Shown here piece after piece: positions 48,501 to 60,847 of a stretch of DNA of 64,000 bases. This DNA is from Odiellus spinosus (taxonomy: Eukaryota; Arthropoda; Arachnida; Opiliones; Phalangiidae). The stretch is from assembly GCA_963920705.1 (NCBI GenBank), contig OY987237.1, positions 11,438,601 to 11,502,600 on the forward strand, read 5' to 3'. Position 1 is the stretch's first letter; every line of letters starts with the position of its first letter. The translations under genes and the position numbers were made by a program. Below the pieces are notes generated by a model. It ran no database searches, had not been told where the DNA came from, and was given only the letters and a program-made list of their open reading frames with translations.

Positions 48501-49116
48501 ATTAACAATATTTAACTCTATCACTCTTTCGTATATTGGTTGGAGGAGTCTCTTTCTCCATCTTCATCTCCCGACACTGCGTCCAACGTCTTTTCCATTC
48601 TTTGAAATCGCGAGTTACGAAGATTCAGGGGGCTCGCTTGATTAAGAAGTTAGGATTCGGAGAATCGGTTGTATATTATAATAACAAAACGGTCCTTTTT
48701 ACGTTAGCCCTAATAAACTTAAAGCGAGTGGATTGGGGGGGGGGGGGGGTTGACGTTGGATTCGAAAATAACCACTCGCGTTTCAATCCTTCAAACCCCA
48801 GCCTATCATTCGTTATTCGCTACCCCATGTCACAATATTAAATAAATATACCCCTGTATGAAATATAAGGAAAAATAAATCTCTCTTCCGAAGAATGACC
48901 TTTTTAAAAAATGCGAGTGAGAAGGTTCGAGGATAAAATTTAGACACCCGATATTCCAATTCCGTATAATCCATCTTTATATTGTGGTATTTTTCAAACG
49001 AACTTTTCATTTTAGCTCGAAGTTTTGTACCCCCTTTCTTATATTATATACTTTACTCTGTAAAAAAACTTTGTTAATTGATTGTTTAAATTTTCGCGAC
49101 GTTTTAGGGCCAGTGG
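45577..49116. other. Gene-poor stretch upstream of the candidate receptor promoter
   Basis: Beyond the TTAA-family fragment I find no gene. C and G homopolymers of about 14-15 bases lie at 46308-46321 and 48735-48749. Frames such as 48388-48645 show no recognisable protein features. Confidence 0.35.
46457..46645. repeat. Fragment of the TTAA palindromic MITE family
   Basis: After TTAA at 46453-46456 come AGGGATAATG, TTGGTTCCTTATCG, TTTAAATAGGCC and GAAACAAATATTAA, matching the left half of the 31059 copy. It degrades before the centre. Another left-end word, AAAGGGAGAATGCAGCC, lies near 46626-46642, so two fragments may be joined or nested. Confidence 0.6.
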
Positions 49117-49294
49117 TATAAAACGCGGTAGTAGGATTAGATATTTCTTAAGTAGTTAAAAGGGTTAGGTCTAGAAATCCTCTCTCATCCGTTTCTTAAG
49201 TCGCTTAAGTTGAGACAGCAGTCTTTTCTATCTCCTTACCACTTTATTTTATCATCTCGCGTCGTAGAAGAGTTTCGCGATTATCTACGCTAAT
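49117..49294 (+). promoter_or_regulatory. Candidate promoter and non-coding first exon of the cytokine receptor gene
   Basis: TATAAAA at 49117-49123 is followed, about 30 bases on, by a region without obvious coding sequence that ends at a strong donor, CTAAT/GTAAGT, at 49294/49295. A spliced 5' leader joined to the coding exon at 52740 would explain it, for example through the acceptor-like CCCCAG before 52607. Entirely inferred from motifs and position. Confidence 0.25.
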
Positions 49295-52200
49295 GTAAGT
49301 TCGCTTAAAAATATTTTTTTAATATTTGGTTTTAAACATATTGTTATTTAAAGAAATATGGCGGAACTTTTGGGTAACAATATGGGCTCGCTGTTGGTTT
49401 ATTTATTTTGAAAAATGTTTAGAATGAAACTAGGATTGTGCTAAAAATTAATGGAATTTTACAGCAAAATTTCAAAAGTCACAATTTATTATTTGTCAGT
49501 TTATTTCGTTGAAATTTGTTTAAATTTTAAGCGCTTTTTTTTTTCCCAAAAATGCTTCATCTCCGTTTTATTCCAGACGTCGACTTTAAAGGAGATACGA
49601 ATTAGGCTAATCTAATAAAGGTTTCAGCCGCCAATAGAACCGCTAAGTGTCTTTTGTATAAAACAAAAAAAGCCCCAATAAAATAGAAACATTAACACCG
49701 CGCCATAAATATGGGTTTCGCTTCAACGCGTTTTTGAAGCTATAAAGGTAGTCTCAACCCATAAACCAGTTTTACTGATTACTTATTGGTACCCTCAAGT
49801 CTTAATTAAACTATGATTATTGAAATTAAATTAAAAAATATCACAATTTGAAAACAATTTTAAATATTTAATTAAACCCGCTACAAGAAAATTTTGGAAA
49901 ATCATTCTGGTTTTGAAGTTTTGAACGTTTGCTGGCTTAAATGCTTCCTCTTTTGTCAATTTTTTTTTTTAATCAAACTACTGTTTCCTTGTTGAATAGT
50001 TGAGCAATAACCGGTTTCTAATTTCGACTACTTTTTCTCTTTTATAAATCATTTCAAGTTCGAATATAGCCAGAAAGATATGAAACGAAATTATACAAAA
50101 TGATAAACCTCGTATTTATAAAATAAAAAGCCATTTTCGAACCGTTTTAGAACATCAAATCGACTTCTTGAATCGATTAAGATTTTGAAAACTGAAGAAC
50201 ATAATATACAGTTTAATTGAAGCACACAAATCCTAATTTTATTCTTAAAAGTCGGTAAGGAACTCCCCTTACAAAAATGGGAAGGTTTTGAAACAACAAA
50301 CGTGAAATTATTACCATTAAAATAAAATTTTGTTTAACCCCCTCCGTGTTGCTTTTGCACTGAACACCAGTGCACGGCGGTTGAATCACTAATAATCATT
50401 ATATCTGTCCATAGAATTCCATATAGTTTGTTATAATGTTACTAGGTCCCTAATCCACCCTTAAATAAGTATATGATCCCAAAATTGTCCCATTTCGAGT
50501 AACTTGAAGCCTGAGATCTCGTCCCTTGTTAATGCACTCCTGGGAAGTACAAAAAGAAGAATAGGAAAAACTATTCTGGGGGGGGGGGGGGGCTCCTAGC
50601 TGTCCTAAAAGGCAAACATTACTTAGCTACAAATAAGGATCCCATTTTCATAGAAAATTGATCTCTATTTGTTTCCTACTTTGAAAATTTTCATTCCTAT
50701 TTCACCATATTTTTATAATGTAAAGTCCATATCGCCCCTTTATTTTTCGTCGGATTTTGTTGGAAGCCTGTAGAAATGTTCCAACCGTAGAGCTTCGGTG
50801 TTCAGGGTGAAAACGACGAGTAGGGGCAGGTTTAATACTTTAATGGCACGAGACCTCCTAGACCTAAAGTGCCTTGTCATCCTTGGTGTTTTTTTTTTGG
50901 GTATAATTCGATCGCAAACATCTCATTCTTTGATTTTATATCAAATGAGTGTTTAGCTTTAAAAGTTATTTAAGTTGATATTATTCCCACGCTTTTTGGA
51001 TAATTTATAACCCAATTTATTATTCCATGTATATTTATAAATTCCTACGATAGGACCATTTAAAACATCATTTTATTAAAACTTAAATGGTTCGGGACAC
51101 GTGATGATAACCCGTATTACATCGCTATTGAGTAAATGACATATAATCCGAACATATTTTCCCTTTTAATGATTATAGAAGCGTGTCTCCAGCCTTTTTA
51201 TCCTTTTAGAATAATGATACTAATTTAATCCCTTCTAATTATTCGTTTTGAAGAAGAAAAAAAGATTTAGTTTTTAGGTATATTTGTAATAATAGGTATT
51301 TTATCGTTTTTTAAATTAGCTACTCGAAAGTTAAATGGCGCGTTTCGAAAATCGCTTAATCATATTAATACCAAAGAGTAAAAGTTGATGAAAAACAGAT
51401 TGTTCGATCATATTTTCCTGCCATTGTTTTAGAAATATTCCATCTGCTCCTTTTTGTTAAATTATAATAGAATTATGATTTCTTTCTCGGTTTAATATTA
51501 AAGGTTCATCGGCGTCTCGATACTCTCGAGGCAGGTGGAAAATTCAAAATCGCTCATTAAACTTATAACTCGTAATATTAGCGTGATTCCCCCATTAATG
51601 CCCTTGAAAACTTTCGAGGGAAGCTAAACGAGATTCATTTCTGAATTATAAAATACGTTTTAGGCTTCGGTCGTACTATTTAAGCGGGCGCTATAGGCTT
51701 TTTCTTTCCTTTTCTATCATTGGCGGTGGAGCTTGAAGCCTGTTTTAAGTTTCTTTTCGCATGCTAACACGTTCTTCGGAATAATATTCTCATTTAGATA
51801 CGAATTATATTTTATGGTCATAGATGGGGGGAATTTTGACTATGTATCTCGATTTACATATTTTGGTCTGAGGCGTACCTCTACCCGCGTCTTTCTAAAA
51901 ATGAAGAATTTAACTGTTCGACAACTCCCATGACGAAAAATAAAAAAAGAAAAAAAAAAGTTGAAAAATGTGTTCTCGGCCTCCGTCACAAAAAATTAAC
52001 GTAACTCATTAGTAAGAAAGAACTTAATGAACTTTTTGTTAATGAAGCTTTAGTTTCAGGGAATAAACTTATTTGTATTTTTCACGAAACTCGAGTTTAC
52101 TTTTTTATCTTTTTAGGGGTTTGCTTGCGAAAAAATATCCTAATCAAATTTTATATTTATCCAAATTCATATTTGACGATTAGATTATCAAATTTTCTAT

Positions 52201-52739
52201 TGTTCATTATCGCGTTAAATTTAAATCCTTATTCTATACGAATTCGTGACCGTAAACCCTCTTATTTTATAAAACCTAGTTTTTCTAAATGATTTTTAAC
52301 TTTCTATTTAACTTTTCGCGAAACTGGTTAGTTTTAAACGATGAGAAAATAGTGAAGATAGTGGATTTATACTCCCTTTACGTTTTTCTATACTCTATAC
52401 CGGTATTAAACTTCCTGCGACGTGAGTATCCCTTATCTAAGAACTACAGACACGTTATGGATGTAGCGGATTTTGGGGTGGATATATTTAAAAAGTTACT
52501 TTTACCATTACCTTATCGTACTAAAATTAAATATTGTTTTCTATTTTTATAGTTTTTGAACTGAACATCTTTCACTTTCAAAAATGTTGGTACAGTGTCC
52601 CCAGTCATCCTAGTCTTGATGCCAGGAAGGCCGGACCGAAACGTCGCTAATATCGAAGAAAGATACCAAATTTAGTTGCAATGATTGATTAAATTTTCAA
52701 GCGAATTATTACCCGTTTTGTGGATATTCACCATTCACA
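49295..52739. other. Gene-poor stretch, possibly 5' UTR intron of the receptor
   Basis: No exon is recognised. A run of about 15 G lies at 50578-50592. The frames at 51733-51933 and 52289-52552 are AT-rich without domain features. Confidence 0.35.
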
Positions 52740-55452
52740 ATGTCATCTTTCAAGTACCTCAGTACTCTGTTCCTTATAATTTCTATAATTCTACTCGCCA
52801 ATGCCTGTTTCCAAGGGTTCGGGAAAAGTCTTGGAAGTAAGTTAAAAGTTTTTTATTTTTATCGTGCATGTTGTGCATGGGCCAGTACTTTTTCTCATAA
52901 TTATCGCTAATATCAAAAGTCTATCACTTTATTCCGTAAAAGTAAGCAACGCCCCGTAGCTTAATACTATCAGCAAAGGGCCAGTTTAACGTCAAAGCCC
53001 ATCACTTAAAACTAGCCAAAAAAGTCATCACTGGAGTGATTTGAACTCTTCCTCCATATTTTGGGCCCCGCTTGGCAATATTGTATTTCCCCCCTGGGCC
53101 AACTCCGGAGTTTCTCCAAAGAGTGGCACTTCCTCCATTCACCGTTTACACTGTGGCCGCTAGAGTGTCTCTCATCAGAATCTGCCAGTACATTTACCTG
53201 GCCCATTCCTGGTAGTAATAACCCTTACCAGAAAAAGTTAGTTTTATGAGGTCTTGGGGAAGTCTTCCATTATGTCAAGAAGTCTAAAGTCTTGGTGAGG
53301 TCTTAAAGACTTCCCCAAGAGCTTTTTAGTGGTCTTGAGGACCTCTTCACATCGGACTAACTTTTTTCGGTAATGGAAGCTACAGGGTCTTGTTGGAATA
53401 TTAAAATAACTTTCAGCAAAAAAGGTAAACACTACAGAAAGCCATGAATGAGCCATTGGGTTAAATTGACAATTTTTAATTTATCGAAATGCTGTAAGGT
53501 CTTGCTATTGTGTATTGCATTGATCTATACAGCAGCTAAAACTGGGGCCATGTCAGGTTTAATTGTTGTTGGATAAACTTGTCAGGAATTAACAATGGTG
53601 GGAATTAATCACTGCGCTAACCTGCGAAGGTTATAGTGATGGGCTTTGCAGCCAAGCGCTTCGCTAGTCTTTCTTGGTACTATCCGCGCAAAGCATTCCT
53701 ATAAAACTGCTTCTAAGCCAACTTCCGACACGTGAATCCTAGAGAAGATACTATATTTTAACAGTCTTTCCCTCTTGTTTCCATCTTGTTTAGATATGCC
53801 AAGAGACCAAGAGTTTTTAATTAACACGTCTCCCAAGTTTTATTGCACTCTACATGAAAACCAGTCGAGTGAAAACTGCTCGGATATGTTTATAAGATTT
53901 AAAAGTGCGAGATTGGAATCTACTTGTATCAACAGTACCACATTAGAATTTTCCATCAAAAATGCCACAGTCAATAACTCGGGCATGTACCTCTGTAATT
54001 TAAGTCCAAATATTTTCATTTGCGCCGCCACGTACAATTTTGGAAGTAGGTCTTATAAAATTTTAAATTACGACTAGTGTTCTAGTTGTTAATATCAAAT
54101 ACCATTTTAATTTTACTCGAAAGCTAAACCGAGAAATGTGACAAATTTTAAGTGCATCAGCAAAGGTTTTCAAAATCTAAATTGTACTTGGGAACCTGTA
54201 CCCAATAAGGTTAAAACAACGTATACCATCGCTGTCAATTTTGGGAGGCCAATTGTTAGGTATATACAATTTCCTCTCAACTCGAAAATACTTTATAAAA
54301 CTGAAAATTAAAGATTCATTTACAGCAATAGCTATACTGCCCGCTCTTGTCCAACCAGTACGGTGAATCATAAGAGTTGCGTTTGGGGATTGTCAACCCA
54401 GCCCCCATATTATCGTGGCATGAATGACATCTACATTTTATTGACTGGGAATAATAGATTTGGAAGCAACACTCAATATTTTTCCTTCAAACAATCTGAA
54501 ATAAGTAATAATTGTTCTCAGTGTAATTTTATAAAAAAAAAAAAAAAAAAATGCAGAGGTTAAAGAAGCCCTTAGTTCTCTAAACACTAATGAGCCTTTT
54601 GGAAGTTTTGTTCCTTAGTTACCTTAGCTTAGTGTTAATGGATCTGGCCTTACATTGGTTCCTTGAGGCCTAAGATCAAATGTGGGGCTGTCTTCTACCT
54701 TACGAAGACGTCAAAGAATAACTACATAAAGGGATATAAACATGCGTTACTACCATTAGTAACAATGTGAAAAAATTATGCAGGCTAGATCTAATTACAA
54801 GGAATCAGGGAACAAAAAAAATTGGTGCGATTTTTCAACTTATAATCTTCCTTTAAGCTGATGACCAATTAAATTAGAAAAAAAGATAAGATTCCGAGCT
54901 TAAAAAACCAAGAATATGATAATAAATTACAATGAATGTCTAATTCAAGACCGAGACACGCATTCCTAGTGTAATTTACTTATTTTCTATCAAGTTCTTG
55001 GTTACAAGTTTATACCCCTATGCGTGTAGTTGCAGTTTTGAAGTCTTTGCATTATTTTAAAATTCTAATCAGCCAATACAATTTTGAGTTTTTAACCTGT
55101 TTATTATTTGTATCAGTTGAAGCTGGTGTGCCGGCTAATTTTAACTACACGGAAGTGGCAGAAAATTACGTTTATTTGAATTGGACCTACCCGCAAGATA
55201 TGCACCCTTGTTTTGCCCCACCGATGTTGTACGAAATTACTTATAAGAGTAGATTCGACTATAATTGGACAGTTTTCAATGAACCTCCTAAGAATAAAAA
55301 GGATTGTGGTAATACCAACATCGAGTATAAAACTAGACTGGACCTCATTCCCAATACAGTGTATGATGTTGGAATTCGTTGTCGAGTAATAGAATCTGAG
55401 AACCTGTGGAGCCAGCATGTAAATCTTAGCGTAAAAACCAAGGAAGATGGTA

Positions 55453-55483
<31 letters not shown>

Positions 55484-57088
55484 CTAGCACTAGGGATTGT
55501 TCAGGAACCCAACCCTGACCTGGTAATTAAGTTAGGGATGCCCTGGTTTTCTTCCCCGACCTGATGGTCAATTATCTAGTTTTCCCAGAAAAACTCATTT
55601 AAAAACCTAAAGGCGTGTTTTCAATTGAGATAGTTGTCCTAGAATTAAGATTTTCATCGTGACAAAGTTGAAGCTTAAGTCAAGCTTTTCTTTTAACCTA
55701 CGTTAACAGGCTTAAAGTGTCAGAGAAGCGGATCTCTAAATGCTATTTGATATTAGATTCTAGTTTAAAAACGTTGCTTGAAAATGGGGCTTAAATCTTG
55801 GAAAATATCCCTTGTAAAAGAAGTAGAAGTATGGAAGTTGTTACTCCATTTTTTTGGTGTTTTTATCACAAATCTATGACAAATCTCTCATGAAAACGAG
55901 GCTTAGCTGTTGTATTCATTAAGCAAGACATAAATCGTTACCTAATAAACAGTCTCTATATACTTTCAATGTTTTAAATATTTTTTCATTAGAAAACAAT
56001 ATAAAAAGATTTAAAATTCTAAATTTGAAAAATTTTAATAAATCACATCTCCTACCGAATAAGGGTTTTTCTCTCTGCGACCGTGAATAAAATCTCGCCT
56101 CGTACAATCCTATCTTAAGAAGTTGGTTGGGTTACACTTTTGGATTTTCTTTTTATTCAGTGCCATATTTCGAACCAACAATAATTCCACAATCATTCAT
56201 GGTTACGAACACCAAACCTCGTCTCATCACTCTTTATTGGCTTGGAATCGAAGAAAAATATTGCAACGCGAAACGGTGCGGTTATTATATTCGAGCCTAT
56301 CCTACTAACCTGGAAAAAAGGAAAAAGCGATATCTCCAATACGAGGAATTTGAAATCGAAGGCTTCGACAATACTTCTTTGGAATATCCCGACCACCTTG
56401 AGAATACTGACTACGAATTTGTTATATATACGAAAAATGAGAAGGGATTGTCCGCTAATTCTACGTCTATTAAAGTTCCTAGCATAGATAAACGTAACGA
56501 AGTTCGAGGGCTAATTGATAATGTATCTGGTAGTTAATGCGTAATTTCTTTTCTAGTTCCCCAGAAACCAAAGGATCTCCGCGCCACTAGTAGTACTAGG
56601 GGCTACGTGATAGAATGGGATGCGCCAGATAATGATGGTTCAAAAATAGACAGTTATACTATATTTTGGTGCCTGAATAACCAACCAAGGCCATATCCTT
56701 GCAAGGGGACAATAAATTGGCTCGATAAACCAGTACCTAATGATCAACGATCAGTACAACTACCACTTCCGGACAACGGATTCATTTATCAATTTGCGGT
56801 TGCTGCCAATATGGGAAATCTCTCATCTGGTCTCGAATGGGTACCATGCATTGTTCCAGTTGATAGGGGTAGGAAATTATATAATAATTATTTTAAAATT
56901 ATAAATTATTACATTTTCTTACCGAGTACCTCAAAATTTTTATTATCAGTTATGGTTAAGAGTACTAGGGATTATCGTTGATACGTGCATTTGAAATCGC
57001 CTTGTACTCTTTTTGTAATCTTTTGGCTGTCTAATTGGGTACTCAGAATTATTGTGGCTATTTTGAGGACTTGAAAGTTGAAACCCCC

Positions 57089-57127
<39 letters not shown>

Positions 57128-60100
57128 GATCCCGTATTTCTAATTATTCTGATAAAATTATGACTCTCACGACCTTAAAATAACATCTAACGTATTTTGT
57201 TTTGTTACGTAGTTTTGGATCAAATAAGAAGTGTCAGTGTTACTCCCGAAGGAGCTCATAAATTCAGAGTCTCGTGGAGTCTGGATTGCCAAGGGCAAAC
57301 AAACACTGTCAAAAACTACACTATTCGTTATCGTTATTGTTCGCATTCGTGCATCAACTCTCGTAACTATTGTAACAAACAATCCGAATTAAGAGTCTTT
57401 AATAAAAGTTTGGAGAATCAGGTGATACTTGACGGTTTAAAACCATACAGTTATTATCTGATTAGTGTGGGTGCTACGACCATAAATGGAATCAACGAAT
57501 TTAGCCACGAAGAGTGCCAGCTAACTCATCCTGGGGGTAAATTACAATTTTTTTTCATTAAAGGGATATTTTCATATCAGTACTCAATTAACTTTTGTTT
57601 TCAGCTCCTTCACCACCGCGTAATATTCGTTATAAAAATGTAACTTCCCATTCGGCGGTTGTAGAATGGGATATACCTCAAGAATTAAATGGACCCCTCG
57701 ACAAATATATAATATTCGTGAATCGTACCACCAAAGTTGATACCGTCAGTAAAACCAGAACAAGCTATACATTGAGAGACTTAACAAGCTACGTGAACTA
57801 TTCTATTACCATCGAGGCTTGCAATGGCAATCTTTGTTCGAATGATTCGGACTCTGTAGAGTTTCTTACCAACGTTAGCAGGCCTGGTCGCTTGAAGATG
57901 CTTCCTTATAGTATGAATAACACGTCACCTGTGATTCGTTGGGAGTCTCCTTCGAGGCCCAATGGACCTATTGATTATTACTTGCTTTATATATATCCCG
58001 AAAATGACCAGAATGTCTCGACTTCGGAAATCTTAGAAATAAGCGGAGACCGTTTGAACACAACGTTGGATTTGCCGTGTGATCCTAATGATCCCACTAG
58101 ACCATTCATGGTGAATATTCAAGCTGTAAATAAGGTTGAAAACGAGGATTTATACGGTCCCATGAGTGATCCCGCGAAAGTGACGTGCTTTCCCAATGAA
58201 GGTATATTTATTGGAAAATATATTAAATTATAGCAATATGACCCTTAATTTTTCAATTTTCAATGATAGGTATTAGTCGCTTGACTATTGGATTGATTGT
58301 CGGACTAGTAGTTGGATTCGGCATCTTGATTGTTATTCTTTACACTCTTGTTAATTGGTAATTACAAAATCATTTTTGCCATTATTATCATTAGTTATGG
58401 GTTTAAACTAATTTTGATGTTTTATACCATCGAAAACCAATATTTAACAATACCCCTAGTGATTTTCTTAAAAGAGATACAACGCCCATTTTTTAAATTT
58501 AAATATTCCATACATTTTAAAATTGTGATGTTAACCCTACCATTTCCTCTGCGTTTTAGGATGAAAGGAAAAGTTGAAAAGATGAGAAATATTACCGCTG
58601 ATTTGCCTGAGGGTCTCAATTCTCCGCAATCGGTAAATATATGAAATTCTTGCCTTCCAAGACTTGGTATAAAGGTAAAGTGTTCAAAATATTTATTTTT
58701 ATATCCTTTTTTTTTTTAGAAACCCTTGAGTTCTTACGAAAACTTTAAAAATGGTTTAATCAACAATCCTGATTTAAGTCCAAAACCAGCCTATGGTCGT
58801 TTAGATTCTTTCGTATCCGAGGATAGCTTTAAAAATCGTCACGGTTCCGGTACTTCGCAGTTCAGTGCCACATCCACGGATGAGGTTAGTCAAATGTCGA
58901 GGGGCTAATCACTTTGAGTAATTTGTGTATCCGCTGTAATGGAAAGATTTGCCATAATCTCTGTAAATGTCGTAAAGATATAAAATTATTTTCTCTAGTT
59001 ACATTCTAATCCCAGTAATATTGTGTAATATCTGCGGGCGACGCTTGAATCTCTTTGTTAATCCCCAGTCATCTATAAGGTTCATGTAATCCCAGTTTGT
59101 GTAATTGATGTTCGTAGAAACATGGAGTGACCAGCCCCTCGTCTAATGTAGCGCAATTTCTTAAGTTTTAGGTTCTAATTCGTTTATTTTCTTACAACTT
59201 TAGCTTATAGTTAAGAAAACTATAGTAGCTGAGAAAACCAAGCGTAATCCTAGTGGAGATAGCGGTGGTTGCTGCAGTACCGGAGGTCACGATAGCCTGT
59301 CCTCTTCTCTAACTCATCGTACCAACTTGTCGTCCGACAGCGGTAATGAAGCTGATCTGAAAAATCCACCTTCACCCGAAACCGCTCGTGATGCTGAGAC
59401 GAAAGACTTATCTAAACCTGAGGAGAAACAAATGGACGTTTCCCGCGTATCGGGAAGCAAAGATTCCGGAGTTGATAAAGGAGACGATTCTGATGAGAAA
59501 TCGAAGTCTCCAGTTAGTCCGTATTCGCAGTTTTCAAGTTACGTCGATTCGAGCAACAAGGCTTTAGGAAGTTATTCCCCACAAGCTCCTTATAGCAAAT
59601 TTGGAATGGAACAGAGTTGCTACGTTCCGTACTCGAGAGGACGTAATATGAACCTCTACGGGCATAATTTGGCCAATAGCGAACCTTCTATTAATGAAAT
59701 GGAAGAAGGAAATCATTATTCGTGCTTGGGAGCGGAACAACAACTGGCTCGAAACATTTTGGATTCCGCACCAGCCAGTCAATACTCAAAACTGGGTCTT
59801 TCTCGTAGCATTCAAGATGTTTTGGGATGGAGAAATTATTCGTCCGAAGATGGTGGAGAAGGAGCTGAGATGAAAAATAGTCAACGCGGCGCTGAAGGCG
59901 TTGTACTTCCGTACTCTCGCTTCGGTATTCGTCGAGTTGAATCACCAACTGCTAAAAACAATCCTTATATAACCGTCGGAATGGCTTTCTCAATGGTTGA
60001 TAAAGACCCTAATGAAATATTAAAACAAAAGCGACAGGAAGAGGTGCCATGGCTTCCCGATGTCTCTGTTCTATCTAAAAATTCTTTACCTAGTAAACCA

Positions 60101-60847
60101 TCGTTGCCAATGGATGAAGGAAAAGTCCCCGTCATTGATGTACAACCGAAAGATCAAGCTTATTCGAAATTTGGAATGGGAGAAGCGGATTACGTTGCCA
60201 ATAAGAATATAGCTGTCAAACCATTCCTGGTCCCAATAACGCGACCAGGTGAAGGCTATGTCAATTTCGATGATTTAAAAATCATGCCCATATCAAAGAT
60301 GGTTGCGGATGCTGAAAATTTAAGCCTAAATGATGCTGAAGTAGATGATTTAGATAAAAGTCGAGATTATGGTTACGATACCATGATGGCTTCTGATTCG
60401 CACTCTAGCGATGGTATCGCTCCGTACAGTTTTCTTCTTCCTCTTTCGTTGAAAGATAGTGTCGAAGATAATCCAGAGCTTTCACTAACGCTTTCTGACA
60501 ATATATACGTTCCTCCAAGCTACGAAGACTCGAAAGAAATAGATTCTCCGGCCAAAATGCCATCATCTAGTGCTGGTCCAATTCCCTCTGGTAATGGGTA
60601 CGTTTCTGCCGAAGCGATGGTGCGTTGCGCGAATTTAGAAAATGACAGAACACTTAAGTCAAATTCAACTTCTAATAACCACGAGCTTCTCCCGACGAAA
60701 AAATCGCCAGAATTGAAAGAAACCGTTAAATTGCCCGATGTTAATGTTAAGCGTAGTAATGGTTACGTTACTCTCGGCGAGCTTCCTTCGATTTGTGGTG
60801 GTGGCCAAGAAATAGTGCGATACAACATGCCCATAACGGATGTATGA
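52740..60847 (+). CDS. dome: Domeless-like class I cytokine receptor (JAK/STAT pathway)
   Basis: Thirteen exons join in phase to 1522 residues: 52740-52836, 53794-54045, 54124-54259, 54326-54504, 55117-55449, 56161-56529, 56557-56868, 57213-57536, 57605-58201, 58270-58357, 58560-58632, 58720-58884 and 59204-60847. Order: signal peptide 1-23; Ig-like domain in exon 2 (SGMYLCN); cytokine-binding module in exons 3-4, with C127-x9-C137-x-W139, the class I receptor signature, but no WSxWS; about six FN3 domains in exons 5-9; membrane span about 871-894; cytoplasmic tail of 626 residues. Most ectodomain exons are phase 1-1, as usual for Ig and FN3 modules. The tail has a YxxQ (YSPQ, Tyr1099), the STAT3-type docking motif, repeated YSKFG/YSRFG boxes and three GYV boxes. 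Family knowledge: Domeless binds Unpaired cytokines and signals through Hopscotch and STAT92E. No kinase domain is present. The exon 6 end could instead be 56493. The ectodomain matches gp130-type architecture; dome is the invertebrate counterpart. Confidence 0.8.
53225..53373. repeat. Inverted-repeat element in receptor intron 1
   Basis: TTACCAGAAAAAGTTAG at the left pairs with CTAACTTTTTTCGGTAA at the right, and GAGGTCTTGGGGAAGTC pairs with GACTTCCCCAAGAGC further in. The 149 bases form one imperfect hairpin. A 13-bp pair CAAAGCCCATCAC (52993-53005) and GTGATGGGCTTTG (53636-53648) brackets it, so it may be nested inside a larger element. Confidence 0.6.
57084..57123. repeat. C-then-T homopolymer tract in a receptor intron
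   Basis: About 13 C are followed directly by about 27 T, upstream of exon 8. A comparable T run lies at 55456-55483, just after the exon 5 donor. These tracts are likely length-variable. Confidence 0.8.
59564..60830 (+). other. Tyrosine-motif array in the receptor cytoplasmic tail
   Basis: Within exon 13, tyrosines sit in recurring boxes: PYSQF (Tyr1082, just upstream), YSPQ (1099), PYSKFGM (1105), YVPYSRG (1115, 1118), QYSKLGL (1169), PYSRFGI (1212), AYSKFGM (1295), GYVNF (1327), PYSFL (1383), GYVSA (1441) and GYVTL (1496). Long Ser/Asp/Glu-rich linkers separate them. Such spacing suits docking by SH2 proteins once phosphorylated by a JAK. Only YSPQ fits a known STAT3-type consensus; the YSKFG-type boxes are not ones I can assign. 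Confidence 0.7.
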
